Below are positions 1 through 11,693 of a stretch of 64,000 bases of DNA, in pieces (the stretch's first letter is position 1; every line of letters starts with the position of its first letter). The position numbers and the translations under genes were made by a program. The notes under the pieces are model-generated. The model was not told the origin of the DNA. It saw only the letters and a program-made list of their open reading frames with translations, and did not search any database. Source of the stretch: Voacanga thouarsii (Eukaryota; Streptophyta; Magnoliopsida; Gentianales; Apocynaceae). The stretch is from positions 2,087,501-2,151,500 of the forward strand of contig JANUWF010001179.1 in NCBI GenBank assembly GCA_026120185.1, given 5' to 3'.

Positions 1-80
1 TTAGAGCCAAAATTATTTAGATTTGTAATAACTATAATTATGACTTTCAAATATTAGGAAATAGCTCGAATTATTTATTT
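1..80. repeat. Left arm of an AT-rich inverted repeat
   Basis: The first ~75 bases, around AAATTATTTAGATTTGTAAT, recur in reverse complement at about 1,318-1,395 with a few mismatches. The right arm is itself a tandem pair of ~60-bp units (about 1,265-1,325 and 1,326-1,390). The left arm touches the window edge, so its true end is unknown. It could be the terminal repeat of a MITE-like or foldback element, but no target-site duplication can be checked. Confidence 0.5.
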
Positions 81-120
81 ATTTTTATAAATATAAATAT
101 AAAATAAATGAAATCAAAGA

Positions 121-315
121 GTCTAAACCCTGAAATCCTAAATTACAAAATCCTATAGTATGTCTTGAAACCATAAACTATAAAACTTGATACCTTATGT
201 CCTGAAGTCGTGAACTCTAAACTCTAAACCCTTAAACCTAAAATCCTATGCCCTGACCTTAAACTATTAAATATAAACCCTAAATTATAAACCTTAAACC
301 CTAAACTCTATACCC
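121..315 (+). repeat. Degenerate telomere-like (CCCTAAA) block
   Basis: The tract carries many variants of the plant telomere unit, such as TAAACCC, CCCTAAAC and ACCCTAAATT, mixed with diverged words like CCTGAAATCCTAAA. It is not a clean array. A G-strand counterpart lies at 625-735, so the two blocks are inverted with ~300 bp between them. Degenerate interstitial telomere-like tracts are common in plant heterochromatin; no function is implied. Confidence 0.55.
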
Positions 316-624
316 TACTAAATTTTCAAAATAGATACTTCCAACCCAATAGTAATGGTTCCTTTGTTATCCAAAAATTGGTTAAATTAGTCAGTAAAAT
401 AAAATGATTAATGTATAAGTATCGAAAGAAGAAGAAGAAATATTAAACACATTATCATTTTAAAGAGTTAAAGATATAAAAGGAATATAATTACTTGTCA
501 ATTATTGAGCATAAAAGTGGCATAAAATATTCATCATTTTTAATTAGGTAATAGTCGTTCTACAAATTAAGTAACATTATTTCATTATGGGACTAGTTTT
601 CATCTTTTAATTAGATGATTTAGT

Positions 625-735
625 TTATAGCTTAGGGTTTCATGATATAGAGTTTAGAGTTTAGAATTTTAAAAATAAATAGAACCTAATATTTTTTTTT
701 TTTGGACATTAGGGTTAGGGTTTAGGTTTTAAGGT
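625..735 (-). repeat. Degenerate telomere-like block, G strand
   Basis: This block contains TTAGGGTTTCATG, GAGTTTAGAGTTTAG and ATTAGGGTTAGGGTTTAGG, the complement of the words at 121-315, in the opposite orientation. Confidence 0.5.
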
Positions 736-1037
736 TCAAATTGTACTTCTAATTAGTGCAAATATTGAAGGATTTTACACGCCCTTAGGAGAACATGGAT
801 AACAATTTACTGCTTTATAGTAATTTTGTTGCTCCACTTGAATTAGTCACCAATTTCATTAGGGATGTTTTGCTTTTCTCCATTGTTTTTCTCCTTTTAA
901 GTCTTGGTCCATATTATTTGCATGCAAAAGGTCCATACTATCTCTTTGAGTTCAGTTATTTTATATTTTTTAAATATAAATATAAATGAAATTGAAACTA
1001 TAATAAATGATATCATAAATAATTGAATATAAATATA

Positions 1038-1605
1038 TGAAATGAATAATTAAAATCTAAAATTTAGAATTAAATTTGAATGAATTATAAAAATATTTTG
1101 AAGTTTTATATAAACATGATATCTATAATTTTAATAGTTTCAATTAGACTTAAAAAATGAACTAAAAAATTTTTAAGTTAAAATAAAAAAAATATTGTTT
1201 CAAATATATGATGTTTAAAAAATTGAATATAAAAAAATTTTATATTAACTAAAATAAAAATTTATGTTTAAGATATTTCTTAATATTTAAAAATCATAAT
1301 TTTGGTAATTACAAAACTAAATAATTTGAAATTATTTCCTAATATTTGAAGTTATAATTTTAGTTATTACAAATCTAAATAATTCTGGTTCGAGGTTGTA
1401 TATGGAAATGATGCTACAATAAATGATATTATATCCAATTAAATTTTAATATGTGAAATAAGTAATTAAACTCTAAAAGTTAGAATTAAATTTGCAGGAA
1501 TTAAAAAAATATTTTGAAATAAATAATTAAACGCTAAAAATTAGAATTAAATTTGAAGGAATTACAAAAATATTTTGAAGTTTTATATGGAAATGATACT
1601 CATAA
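1038..1605. repeat. Dispersed ~80-bp AT-rich repeat, three copies
   Basis: A unit built around AATAATTAAA..CTAAAATTTAGAATTAAATTTGAA..GAATTA..AAAAATATTTTGAA occurs at about 1,038-1,110, 1,453-1,518 and 1,519-1,590. The last two are in direct tandem, and copies one and three share a following stretch TTTTATAT..A.ATGATA. Non-coding repeat of unknown origin. Confidence 0.45.
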
Positions 1606-2789
1606 TCTTAATAGCTACAATTATATTCAAATAATGAAATAAAAAAATATTAAATTATTGTTTCAAATATATGATGTTTAAATTTATATTTAAAAAATAA
1701 AGGTAAATAAAAATTTAAATTAATAAAAATTATTGTCAATCTTTGAAAATAAAAATAAAAAATAACAAAAATTTAATTCAAACATAAAAATAAAAATTTA
1801 AATTTGTAAATAATTGAGATTTAAATTATTTAGAAATTTAATAAAAATAAACATTTATTTTTAAATCTTTTTTAAAAAACATATTGAAATTACATAAAAA
1901 TTTAAATTAGACAAAAAAAATTTACTCTCAAATAATTCAAATTTAAAATAATGAAACTTAACATCACCAAAGAAAACAAGGAAAAGACAAAATTTTGTGC
2001 AAATCAATGCCAAAAGAAAGAAAATGGCAGAAGGAAAGAAAATATGGTTTGGTCAGAAGAGTGCTCAGTTCCACAAAAGAAAAAAAAAAAAAAAAACTGC
2101 CAGAGTGGACAATTTTGACTCTAATTTCACACCTTCGGTGAGATGCTAAAAGGGACCCATTTTAAAAAAAACCTTTTGATTAGTTGGCTTTTGATGTGAT
2201 GTAAGAAGAAGAGACAGCTGCCCCCCTAACCAAAATTTTAAAAATTTTATTTTTATGTTTATAAAATTTTAAGTGTTTGTAAAATTCTTTTAATTTTACT
2301 TTTTTTTCTTCAATTTTTTTAAAAATATAATATTATTTTTTGAATATATCATTTCATATAAATAAGTACTCCAATCTTAAAAAAGGTAAAAATTTTCATT
2401 ATTTTTTAATATATTCTTTTATATAATTGGATACTTCAATTTCAAATTTTCTATTTCGTCTCCTTATAAACTAATATGCATCTTGCAGTTTTGCCTAGCT
2501 TATATAAATACACCATAAAATTAAATTTCCAGGCAACTTTTCAATTTTTTAGTACCAGAGAATCAGAGTAATTGAAAAGTTCAAATGATAATAATTTTAA
2601 ATTATGATCTACTTGCCAAAAATTTATACTACATATATAACACAAAAGAAAGAAAAAAGTTTGTCCGAAGACCGTCAAAATCGTAATTCCATTTTTCTTA
2701 AAGTTTGAAACCGTTTCAATAAACGAAAAGATTAGCAATTTATAAAAAATTAACCAAGAGATATCAAATCACTCTCTTCCAGTTAGGTT
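1606..2789. other. AT-rich spacer, no gene seen
   Basis: Extremely AT-rich sequence with homopolymer A/T runs and no reading frame longer than chance. There is a slightly GC-richer island at about 2,100-2,230. I see no conserved protein, RNA gene or repeat boundary here. The left edge of the downstream Ty3 fragment at ~2,790 is abrupt. Confidence 0.6.
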
Positions 2790-3837
2790 TTATCTAACGC
2801 ATGATCTGGAATTGGCAGCTATTGTTTTTGTCTAAAAGAAATGGTGATATTACCTATACAATGCAGAGTACAAAGTCTTTAATGTTCACAAGAGCTTGAA
2901 ATACATCTTTACCTATAAATATTTAAACCTTAGATAGCGTTGATGGATGGAGTTCTTGGAAGAATTCAAGTGTCCTATCAACTATCATCAGGAAAAACTA
3001 ATGTAGTGGTTGATGTGTTAAGTCAGAAAGTGAAGATGGCTACCATTAAAGTACAGAAAGTACAGGCAATCTAAGAAATATTAGAACAAAAGGTGGAGAT
3101 TTAGGAAGGGAAAATTTGCATAAGAAATCTAAGATTGACACCTGACTTAAAATAAGAAATTGGTAAGGCATAATAGAATAGTGCTAAAATTCGGACTTAC
3201 AAGGACAAGAAAGTCAAAAGGGAAAGAAAAGATTTTTAGACAAATGAGGCAGGAGTACCATATTTTTGTAATTGAATGTGTGCACCGAAGGACCATTAAC
3301 TGAAGAAGAAAATATTAGAGGAAGCCCACAAAAGTAAGTATGCCATTCATACTGGAGAGGTAAAAATGTACCATGATATAAAGAAAGCATTTTGATGGCC
3401 AGGAATGAAGAAGGATGTGACACAATATGTATCAACTTGTCTAACTTGTCAGTAGGTAAAAGTGGAGCACAAGAAGACTGCTGGACTATTGCAACAATTA
3501 TCGATTTCTAAATGGAAGTGGGAAGAGGTCACAATAGACTTTGCCACTGGCTTACCAATGATAAAGATACAAAAAGATGCTATCTGGGTAGTAGAAGACA
3601 GAATGACCAAAACTGTGCATTTTATACTGGTGAACGTAAGGGATTCAATGGAGAAGTTAGCTCAAACTATACCAGAGAAATTGTAAGGTTGTACGGAGTA
3701 TTGTCAAATATTGTGTCGGATTAGGACCTTAGGTTTACTTCAAGGTTCTGGACTAAGTTCCAAGATCAATAGGGTCAACTCTGAAATTCAGTACTGCAGC
3801 ACATCCTCAAACTGATGGATAATCTGAGAGCCATACA
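2790..3837 (+). pseudogene. Ty3/gypsy pol fragment (RNase H to integrase), decayed
   Basis: Remnant of the C-terminal half of a Ty3-type polyprotein. The RNase H end is visible as THDLELAAIVF (~2,797), VFNVHKSLKY (~2,870; families normally have TDHKSLKY, so the Asp is lost) and NYHQ.K.NVVVDVLSQK (~2,980-3,030, normally YHPGKANVVADALSRK). The integrase zinc finger follows as H..H..C..C within EEAHKSKYAIHTGEVKMYHD and CLTCQ (~3,320-3,450). The catalytic core follows with IDFATGLP (~3,535), VSD (~3,715) and AAHPQTDG (~3,797-3,820). It has several stops and shifts and cannot code. It is cut at 3,837 by the Copia-1 LTR, and the integrase end and chromodomain are missing. It has the same orientation as the Tekay-like LTR at 11,694-27,050 and may belong to the same element (inference). 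Confidence 0.85.
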
Positions 3838-3964
3838 TATTAGAATGTATGCCCTCAAATTGTATATCTGATGTAAATTTGATGTAATAAATAAAAATTT
3901 TTATTCTCAAAATTTTTAATGTAATTTTACTTTAATTTTTTTCACATGATTTTGTTGGAAAAGG

Positions 3965-4006
<42 letters not shown>

Positions 4007-5878
4007 CTAAATAAGTGATCTATGTGAATGGAGGTCTTTTACAATAAGGTATAGATCACGAGTTATTTAACATATAAAAGGTAGTTCGTAACCAGATAAT
4101 GAAAATGGGAATTTCATTAGATTTATAGTTATTATACTATCAATTCCAAATAGAATATAATTTACTTTTAGTTAGTAAGTAATCCACTTATTTCATAGTA
4201 TAAGTATATTTGGAATACCTAGAATAGGACCCACAGTAGTAGTTTCTCAAAATACTAAAATAATAGAAACCCAGACTACTATAGTTATAGCGTGGACTAA
4301 TATCCTACAACTTGAATATGGTTGGTGAGCTAGCAAAATTGGGAGTATAAACTTTGATGTATTGTGGGTGAGGTTCTACTGTCGGACCAATATACTTGTA
4401 CGATAGATATATGCAAACAGTTAGTTAAGACAAATTTATATAAGATAGCTTCTATCCTCTTGTTGGAGATATTGCCCCTTGTGCCTATCCGAATGGTCTA
4501 GAGATCCAGGGTTCTAGGAAACATGACTTGGATGTTTGCTTTAGGGTAGCTCCCTAGTAAAGTGAAAATATTCTAAGAAGTTGTGGACTATTAGATTAGA
4601 GGTCTAAGGATGGTAGATGTCATTTAGAGTGATATTAGTACACTGTTTTCTCTCTAAATGAACGGAGTTATATAGTACATTGTTTCCTCTCTAAATGAAC
4701 AATGTTTGTAGTGCACTATTTTCTCTCTAAGTGAATGGCATTATATAGGGGGTATTTTAGTCATAACACTTATAGGTCAAAAACATTACTACACGTAACA
4801 TTTTCCTTGGAGTCAATATTTCTTTATGGTGATAGAAGAAAATATTCAAAATGTAAAATACAACTATTATATAATAGGGGTATTTTAATTATTTTAGTAG
4901 CCAAGGACGATGTGTCTTTTGGTCATTGGAATAGTCCGTAAGTCCTAATTAATTTTGGGTTGAGGATATGGTCTTGATTAAAAAGGATTTTATTTTATTT
5001 AGAAAGTCTAATTTATTATTAGATTTGAATAAAATAAAAGGTTCAGAGAGATTAAATTAAATACCTAGTTTAATTGGTTAATTAATTATTCATGGCCTGA
5101 GCACAGATTGAATAATTAAAAATTAACTTGGGACTAAACTAGGTATACGGCTTGAGAAATTATCTTGGTCTCTTTGGATCTGTTGATTATTTATTAGGCT
5201 ATTATTATTAGTCCAAAAATAAAATAAATAATTAAGTTTTATATTTATTTATGGGCTTGTTAGGTCCAATATAAAATAAATAATAATATCTTGCCCCATA
5301 GTCTAGACCAAGGTCCACGGGAGAAGCCCGGAGACTGGCTTAGCTAGTGTAGCTGTTATACCCTAGCTAGACATTTTCTAGTTGAGAAGAATGAGAATAA
5401 CATTCAGAGTTTTGGTTATTTTGTGGGTTTACAATATACATCTTTTCCACAGTTTTTCGTGGTGTGTGATAACTGAAAAAAGCCAGAAAAATTTCTCACA
5501 GTCTTTTGTTCTCTGTGTTTTCTGTTTTCTTAGAAATAGGATCAGAGACATTGTCCTTCTAATTCCTGCTTGTTAGCAAATAGTTAGAAGAATAGAAGAC
5601 CATTCTTTTCTTTACCCAAGAGCTTTCATTGGCTGGTGTTAGGGGAGGAATATTATAAAAGTCTAAGAGCTTCGTGTTCATGCCAAGAAGAAGTCATAGA
5701 CTTGCTGGATATTCACTAGAGGCAATATTTCAAACACTAATGATTGAACAACTTTCATCATTTGTTCAGCCTAAGCTATCCAAACAGCATCCCAAACATA
5801 GAGATATAAAGATTTTTATGCTTCCGTTGTGTGTATTTTATGCTTCTGTGTGCTTTATGTTTGCTCATCCATCTTTCA
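3838..5878 (+). repeat. Copia-1 5' LTR
   Basis: Starts TATTAGAATGTATGCCC, a decayed version of the Copia-2 start TGTTGGATTGTATGCCC, and ends ..ATCTTTCA two bases before the primer site. It is about 2.04 kb, against 1.75 kb in Copia-2; some of the extra length is a TA microsatellite (3,967-4,003). The start matches the 3' LTR at 11,163. The 3' part holds a short frame with RRSHRLAG (from 5,680) that recurs in Copia-2. Confidence 0.85.
3967..4003. repeat. (TA)n microsatellite in Copia-1 5' LTR
   Basis: Uninterrupted TA dinucleotide run, absent from the equivalent place in the 3' LTR (~11,293) and in both Copia-2 LTRs. It therefore expanded after insertion. Confidence 0.95.
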
Positions 5879-5880
5879 TG

Positions 5881-5892
5881 TGGCATCAGAGC
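5881..5892 (+). other. Copia-1 primer-binding site (initiator Met tRNA)
   Basis: TGGCATCAGAGC is one transition away from TGGTATCAGAGC, the usual plant copia site complementary to the 3' end of initiator tRNA-Met. It lies two bases downstream of the LTR end. Confidence 0.85.
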
Positions 5893-6254
5893 CTGTGTTG
5901 TTGGCAAACATAGGATGCATGCTAGGCTTTAATAAAACTGGACATAACTGATTTGCTTTTAAACTGTGATCCCTCGTGTTTTTTTGGTATGGGTAGATCT
6001 TCTATAAGTCTTGTGTGTGGAGACATATGGCTCTATAATTTAATAGCTTGCATAGATTTTGTGTCAAGCTTGTAATTAAGGCATAGGCAGTTGTGTATTT
6101 ACAAAATGAGATTCAATTTTTGTTGTGATTTCTGTAAATTACCAGAGCTTGGACAGAGTTCTGGATGAAAAAGACAAAGAAAATGGAGGAATTCAGGAGC
6201 AAAGCCAGGCCAGGCTTGACAAAATCTAGCAACAGCTTAGAAGAAAAATGGGCT

Positions 6255-6291
6255 AAGTCGTGGCAGGCTTTGTGAAAGAAAGCCACGACTT
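6255..6291 (+). other. GC-rich hairpin in the Copia-1 leader
   Basis: AAGTCGTGGC at 6,255-6,264 is the exact reverse complement of GCCACGACTT at 6,282-6,291, with a 17-base loop that can itself pair (GGCTTT/AAAG). It lies in the untranslated leader between the primer site and gag, where retroelements commonly keep dimerisation or packaging structures. That role is inference. Confidence 0.6.
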
Positions 6292-7213
6292 GCCTTAGTG
6301 AAAGCTACACGCCGCTAAGGGCAAGCTAACCGCGGCTTGCTCTTTTGAGCGGGTCGTAGTTCTACCCATTTTTAGTAGTGGGTCAGGTCAATTTTCTAGA
6401 GGAGTTGGATTAGCTATTGGGTCTTCTAAAGAACTATTGTTTGGGTAATTTTCTCTGTAATTTTGTTTTATTTTTGGTCGCATAACACACCTGGTTAATT
6501 TTATGCAATAGTTATATATTTGAAATATTTTGGATGTAAAAAAAAAGTAGTAAAGGGATTAGGGTTAAATAAGACTATTAATTAGATTGAATTAATGTGT
6601 TTAATCCAATTATATGATCAGTTAGGTTTTAAAACGATAGAAAATGCATGAAAAACATTTAATGTTTTTGAGTATGCTATTTTCTTTTTGGTTCAACCTA
6701 AGTGCACGTTTTTCAATACCAAAGTCTTGAAAAATAAATTGACAAGGGAAAATGTTAATCCTTGATTATTCTATCAAAGGTTTTGTATCCTTGATATAAA
6801 GAATGAATGGATTTAGATATTTTGTACGTTAATAGAAACCAATTTAATAATTTTTATTTAAAACTTTTTGTTATATCACAAAACTAGAGATCAAAGTGTC
6901 AAGATAGTTTTGATAGATTTTTTTTTAAATCATTAAAATTTTAACTTAAATAAAATTAATCTACAGAAAATCTCTCAAAGGATATTAACTTTGACTAAGA
7001 GATTTAATGGATTTAGATATTTTATTTTTGAGTTAAGAGAAAACTTAATAGAAATTTTCAAAAGAATATTTTTCTAGAAAATCATTTATTTAAAAGACTA
7101 AGTAGGAGAGGCGTTCTAATAACCCCACGGTTTCTATCACAGTTCTCATTAGAGATCATGAGTCCTTTCGTGTCACCCTAAGAGTGAACTCGTATAGAAT
7201 GGAGATTATATCC

Positions 7214-8110
7214 TATACGAAACCTATCCTATTATTGGGGAGAGTTCTATTGAAGAAGAGCGTGAGGCTGAGAAAGTATGGAAGAAGGTTGATGAGATGA
7301 CTTGTTGCTATATGTTAACCTCTATGTCAAATGTGCTCTAATCCAAACATGAGCACATAACCACTACGTATGACATTAGCACTTCATTAGCCACCTTGTT
7401 TGCTGACAAGAGCTGGCTCGTGAGGTAGAAGTCTCTTAGGGTGATCATGAATATTAGGATGGCTGAAGGAGCATCAGTTAGAGAGTATATGCTCAAGATG
7501 AGTACTGCTTTCAAAGAAGCAGAAGTCCTGGAGGCCATTATGACTAGGTGGACATGGTCCTCTAGACTTTGTCGGACTCTAAACACGAACACATGGCCAC
7601 TGCATATGACATTAGCACGTCATTGGCCACCTTGTTCGTTGACAAGAGCTGGACCGCGAGATAGGAGTCTCTTAGGGCGATCATGAACATTAGGATGGCT
7701 GAAGGAGCATCAATTAGAGAGTATATAATCAAGATGATTACTACTTTCAAAGAAGTAGAAGTACTGAGGGCCACTATTGACCTTGAGAGCTAGGTGGACA
7801 TAGTCCTCGAGACTTTGCCGGACTCTTTTGCTCAGTTCAAGTTGAATTACAACATACATGAACAAATTAGAGATGACTCTAACAGAGTTGACGAAGGAGC
7901 TCCAGGTGGTAGAAAATCATCAGGCCTTGGTAGCTAAGTCTTTTTCTTTAAGAACTAGACCAAGCCCAAAAAGTTCAAGAAAAAGAAAGGAAAGCCAGTG
8001 GCGCAGTACAAGTCCCAGCCCAACAATCTTAAAGGGAAGTGTTTCAAATGTGGTAAGAAGAACACTGGAAAAAAAAAGTGTCCAGACTTTTTGGCCAAGA
8101 AAAACCCTAT
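7214..8110 (+). pseudogene. Copia-1 gag remnant
   Basis: Matches Copia-2 gag from the YETP..IGEGS segment (~7,217-7,245) through the zinc knuckle. The gag start (about 50 codons plus leader) is missing: flanking sequence equivalent to Copia-2 ~50,898 joins directly to sequence equivalent to ~51,343. An internal segment is tandemly duplicated (7,345-7,580 and 7,581-7,826). The knuckle, CFKCGKKNTGKKKC at ~8,041-8,082, has Asn-Thr where Copia-2 has Gly-His, so the zinc-binding His is lost. Not translatable. Confidence 0.8.
7345..7826 (+). repeat. Tandem duplication within Copia-1 gag (about 2 x 240 bp)
   Basis: Unit 1 (7,345-7,580) and unit 2 (7,581-7,826) share TATGACATTAGCAC, GACAAGAGCTGG, ATTAGGATGGCTGAAGGAG and TAGGTGGACAT in the same order, with a ~10-bp indel near the end and scattered substitutions. 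Copia-2 has one copy (51,490-51,730). Confidence 0.85.
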
Positions 8111-11100
8111 ATGTTTTGCATACTACCTTGAGTCTATTACAATTATTGGATCATCATCCACTTGGATTATTGATTCCGGAGCCACTGACCATATTTGTAA
8201 CTCCTTATAGGGGTTTCAAAAGATAAGAAAACTCAGAAAAGGCGACCATGGATTGTACGTGGGAAATAGAGCATGAGTATGGACTCGAGCAGTGGGAGAT
8301 CTGGAATTACATTTTGATTGTCATAGAATAATTTTGTTGAAGGATATTTTATTTGTACCTAACTTCAAATAGAATTTGATTTCAGTTACAAAACTTATTA
8401 ATCATGGTTATTTTGTTTCTTTTTATTATGATATTTTTATCAACAGAGATGGAAATATTTTATGTATTGGGCACATGTATGAAAATTTTTTCTTCGTAAA
8501 TCCTATTAATAATCAAGCAAACAACGTTTTAAGTGAACCTTTAAATAAGAAAAGAAATGACAATATTAATGACTCATATTTATGGCATTTGAAGTTGGGT
8601 CATATTAACTTAATTAGGATTTAGAGGTTAATCCATGATGGGGCTTTAGGCTCATTGAGATTGGAGAGTTGGCCTCAATGTGAATTATGCCTTATGGGAA
8701 AAATGACTAAAAGGTCTTTTACCTAAAAGGCAAAAAGAGCTAAAAAAATACTGAGTTTAGTTCACACTAATGTGTGGTCCCCTATCCACACCAGTAAGAG
8801 GGGGTTTTGAGTACTTTATCACTTTCACAGATGATTGTACAAAGTTTGGTTATGTTTATTTGATGAGGTGCAAATTTGAATCTTTTGACAAGTTCAAAGA
8901 GTATAAGGTTGAGGTGGAGCGTTAAATTGGTATACTAATCAAAACTCTTCGATCGGATCGTGGTGCAGAGTACCTCCTAGATGAGTTTAGGGACTACATA
9001 GTACATTATAGTATAGTATCTCAGCTTAGTCTTAAGATACCTCAATAGAATAGAGTAACTAAGGGAAGGAATAGAACATTGATGAAAATAGTCCGAAGCA
9101 TGATGTCTTATGCAACTCTTGTAATCTTTTTCTAGAAATATGCCTTAGAAACAGCGGCATACATTCTGAATTTAGTACCTTTCAAGTTAGTACCTAGGAG
9201 GCCTTATAAGATATAGATTGGGTGAAAGCTAAGTCTGAACCATTTTAAGATATAAGGCTGTTTTGCTTATGTACTGATTAAAGGGGATAAATTGGAATTA
9301 AGATTAAAATTATGCTATTTTTTGGGTATCCAAAAAGAATAAAATGGGGTTACTTTTATCATCTCAAGGAGTAAAAGATACTAGTAAATACCAATGCTAG
9401 ATACCTAGAGGATAACAAAGTATATCAACTAAAGGTTCAACTAGAATGGAACTTATAGAGAAGCTGTCCAATGAGTCAACTTCTAAAGACCTAATTATAG
9501 AACAAGTAAAAACACAACCTAAGGATTCTAAACAAAAAGAGCCTCATTATAGTGAGAGGGCATCTAGGTTCCAGAAAAGTGGACTGGAGAAGTTTTTAAC
9601 CTAATCTCAGACTATCGGTATAAGATCCCACTATATACAAGAAGGAAATTACTGATGCCAATGCAGATATATAGCATGAAGTAATGAAAGTTGAGATTGA
9701 GTTTATGTATTTCAATTAAATTTGGGATTTTGCGACTTCACCTAAAGGGATAAAACCCATTGGGTATAAGTGGGTATACAAAAGGAAGAGAGGAGCGGAT
9801 GAGAAGATGAAAATTTTTAAAGTTAGGCTTGTGGCAAAAATGGAATACTCAGAAAGAGGGAATCGATTGTAAGGAAATCTTTTTTTCGGTACCCATGCTA
9901 AAATCCATCCATATACTCTTTGCTATCACATATCATTATAACTATAAGATATGGAAAATGGATGTCAAGATGGCTTTTCTGAATGACCATCTTAGTGAAG
10001 ATATCTATTTGTTCTAACCAGAAGGTTTTATTGTAAAAAGCCAAGAATATATGATTTGTAAGCTTAAGAAGTTCATTTATAGACTTAAGCAAGTATCTAG
10101 AGTATAGAACAATTATTGTGATGAAACCATAAAGTCCTATGGATTTATTTAAAATGAGGACGAACCATATGAGTATAGGAAATAAGAAGGTTTAAATGTG
10201 GGTTTTCTTATTTTGTATGTCGATGGTATTCTACTCATTGGTAATGATTTAAGGATGTTGTCATCTATAAAGGTTTGGCTATCTAGTCAATTCAGTATGA
10301 AGGACTTAGAAGAAGTCAGTTACATTCTCAGTATTAAATTTCTTAGAAATAGGATGTAGAAATGTTAAGTTTATCCCAAGCCACATATATTGACAAGATT
10401 TTAGCTAAGCTTAGCATGGACTCATGCAATGGAGTACAAATCCCCAAGAAGAAAAAGATAGGATGAGTATGATGCTCCATACTTCGACTGTGGGAAGTCT
10501 TATATACGCCATACTGTGTACTATGCTAGATGTCTGCTTTGCCGTGTGTTATCAATCAAACCTATGGGAGGTTAATTGGTAAGTTATAAACTATATACTC
10601 AAGTACCTCAAGGGAATGAGAGATTATATGCTAATTTATAAAATTGATGATTTGATTCCTAATGGACACACAGACGTAAACTTCTAGGCAGATAAGAATG
10701 AAAGAAAATTCACTAGTAGGTATGTCTTTACCTTGTTTGGAAGAGAAAATTTATGGAGGAGTATCAAACAATCTTGTATTACTGACTCAACTATAGAAGT
10801 TGAGAATGTAGCAACTTCAGAGGCATCTAAGGAAGCTATTTGGCTCTAGAAGTTTCTTTCGGAACTTAGAGTTGTACCACAAATGGATAGACCGATTGTG
10901 TTATATTGTGACAATTCAGGAGCTATTTCGCAATTGAAAGAACTGAGGAACCACGAGAAAGATAAATAGATTAAGAGGAAGTACCACCTGATTCCAAAAT
11001 TTATTCAGAGACGAAAAATTGTGGTAGAACAAATAGCTTTAGGAAATAATCTAGTAGATCCATTCACTAAGTTTTTGGCAGAAAGAATCTTTAGAAGACA

Positions 11101-11150
11101 CTTAGATGCCATATGGGAGAGCACTTATGGGCTTGCACAGTCTTAGAGTG
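8111..11150 (+). pseudogene. Copia-1 pol remnant (PR-IN-RT-RNase H)
   Basis: Order is typical of Ty1/copia. Protease: STWIIDSGATDHIC (~8,158-8,200), active-site DSGA kept. Pre-integrase: HLKLGHIN (~8,588) and a Cys motif near 8,680. Integrase: first acidic residue changed (HTNV, normally HTDV, ~8,762), second kept (SDRGAEY, ~8,955), third changed (NRVTKGRNRT at ~9,050, normally [10 protein letters not shown], Glu to Lys). Reverse transcriptase: MDVKMAFLND (~9,958) and YVDGILLIGND (~10,215), where the YVDD box has lost its second Asp. RNase H runs from ~10,660 to 11,150 with CDNSGA at ~10,908. Many stop codons, mostly TAG/TAA where Copia-2 has CAG/CAA or TGG. Confidence 0.88.
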
Positions 11151-11693
11151 TAAGTGAGAGATTGTTGGAATTTATGCCCTTAAACTGTGTATCTAATGTA
11201 AATTTAATGTAATAAATAAAAATTTTATTTTCAAATTTGTTTGTGTAATTTTACTTTAATTTATTTCGCACGATCTTGTTGGAAAAGACCCATTGTATCT
11301 AAGTAAGTGATCCATGTGAATGTAGGTATTTCAAAGTAAGGTATAGATCATAGGTTACTTAACACATGAAAAGTAGTTCTTAACCAGATAATAAGCATGA
11401 GAATCTTATTAAGTTTATGGTTATTATACTATAAATTTCAAATGGAGAATGGCTTACCTTTAGTCAATGACTAATCCACTCACTTTATAGTATAAACATA
11501 TTTGATATACATAGAACATGACCTATACTAGTGGTTTCTCAAAGTACTAAAATAATAGAAACCCAAACTACTACATCTATACTATTTACTAATACCCTAT
11601 AGTTTGAGTATGGGTTGGTGATCTAGCGAAGTTGGGAGCATTTACTTTGATGTATTGTGTGGGTGAGGTTTAACTGTAGGACCAAGATACTTT
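11149..11693 (+). repeat. Copia-1 polypurine tract and truncated 3' LTR
   Basis: A purine-rich tract, AAGTGAGAGA, lies directly before TGTTGGAATTTATGCCC at 11,163. Similarity to the 5' LTR runs for ~530 bp and stops near ACCAAGATACTT (~11,693), where sequence resembling the interior of a Tekay-like LTR takes over. Deletion junction. Confidence 0.8.

Larger units (their letters stand above)
3838..11693 (+). mobile_element. Copia-1: old, decayed Ty1/copia retrotransposon
   Basis: Order: 5' LTR (3,838-5,878), Met-tRNA primer site (5,881), leader, gag remnant, protease, integrase, reverse transcriptase, RNase H, polypurine tract, then a 3' LTR truncated at ~11,693 after ~530 bp. It is the same family as Copia-2 (47,665-56,901): LTR starts, PBS, gag, pol and PPT align throughout. 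It inserted in the integrase region of the Ty3 fragment. The right junction is a deletion, so no target-site duplication can be scored. Dozens of stops and several catalytic substitutions make it inactive and much older than Copia-2. Confidence 0.9.
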
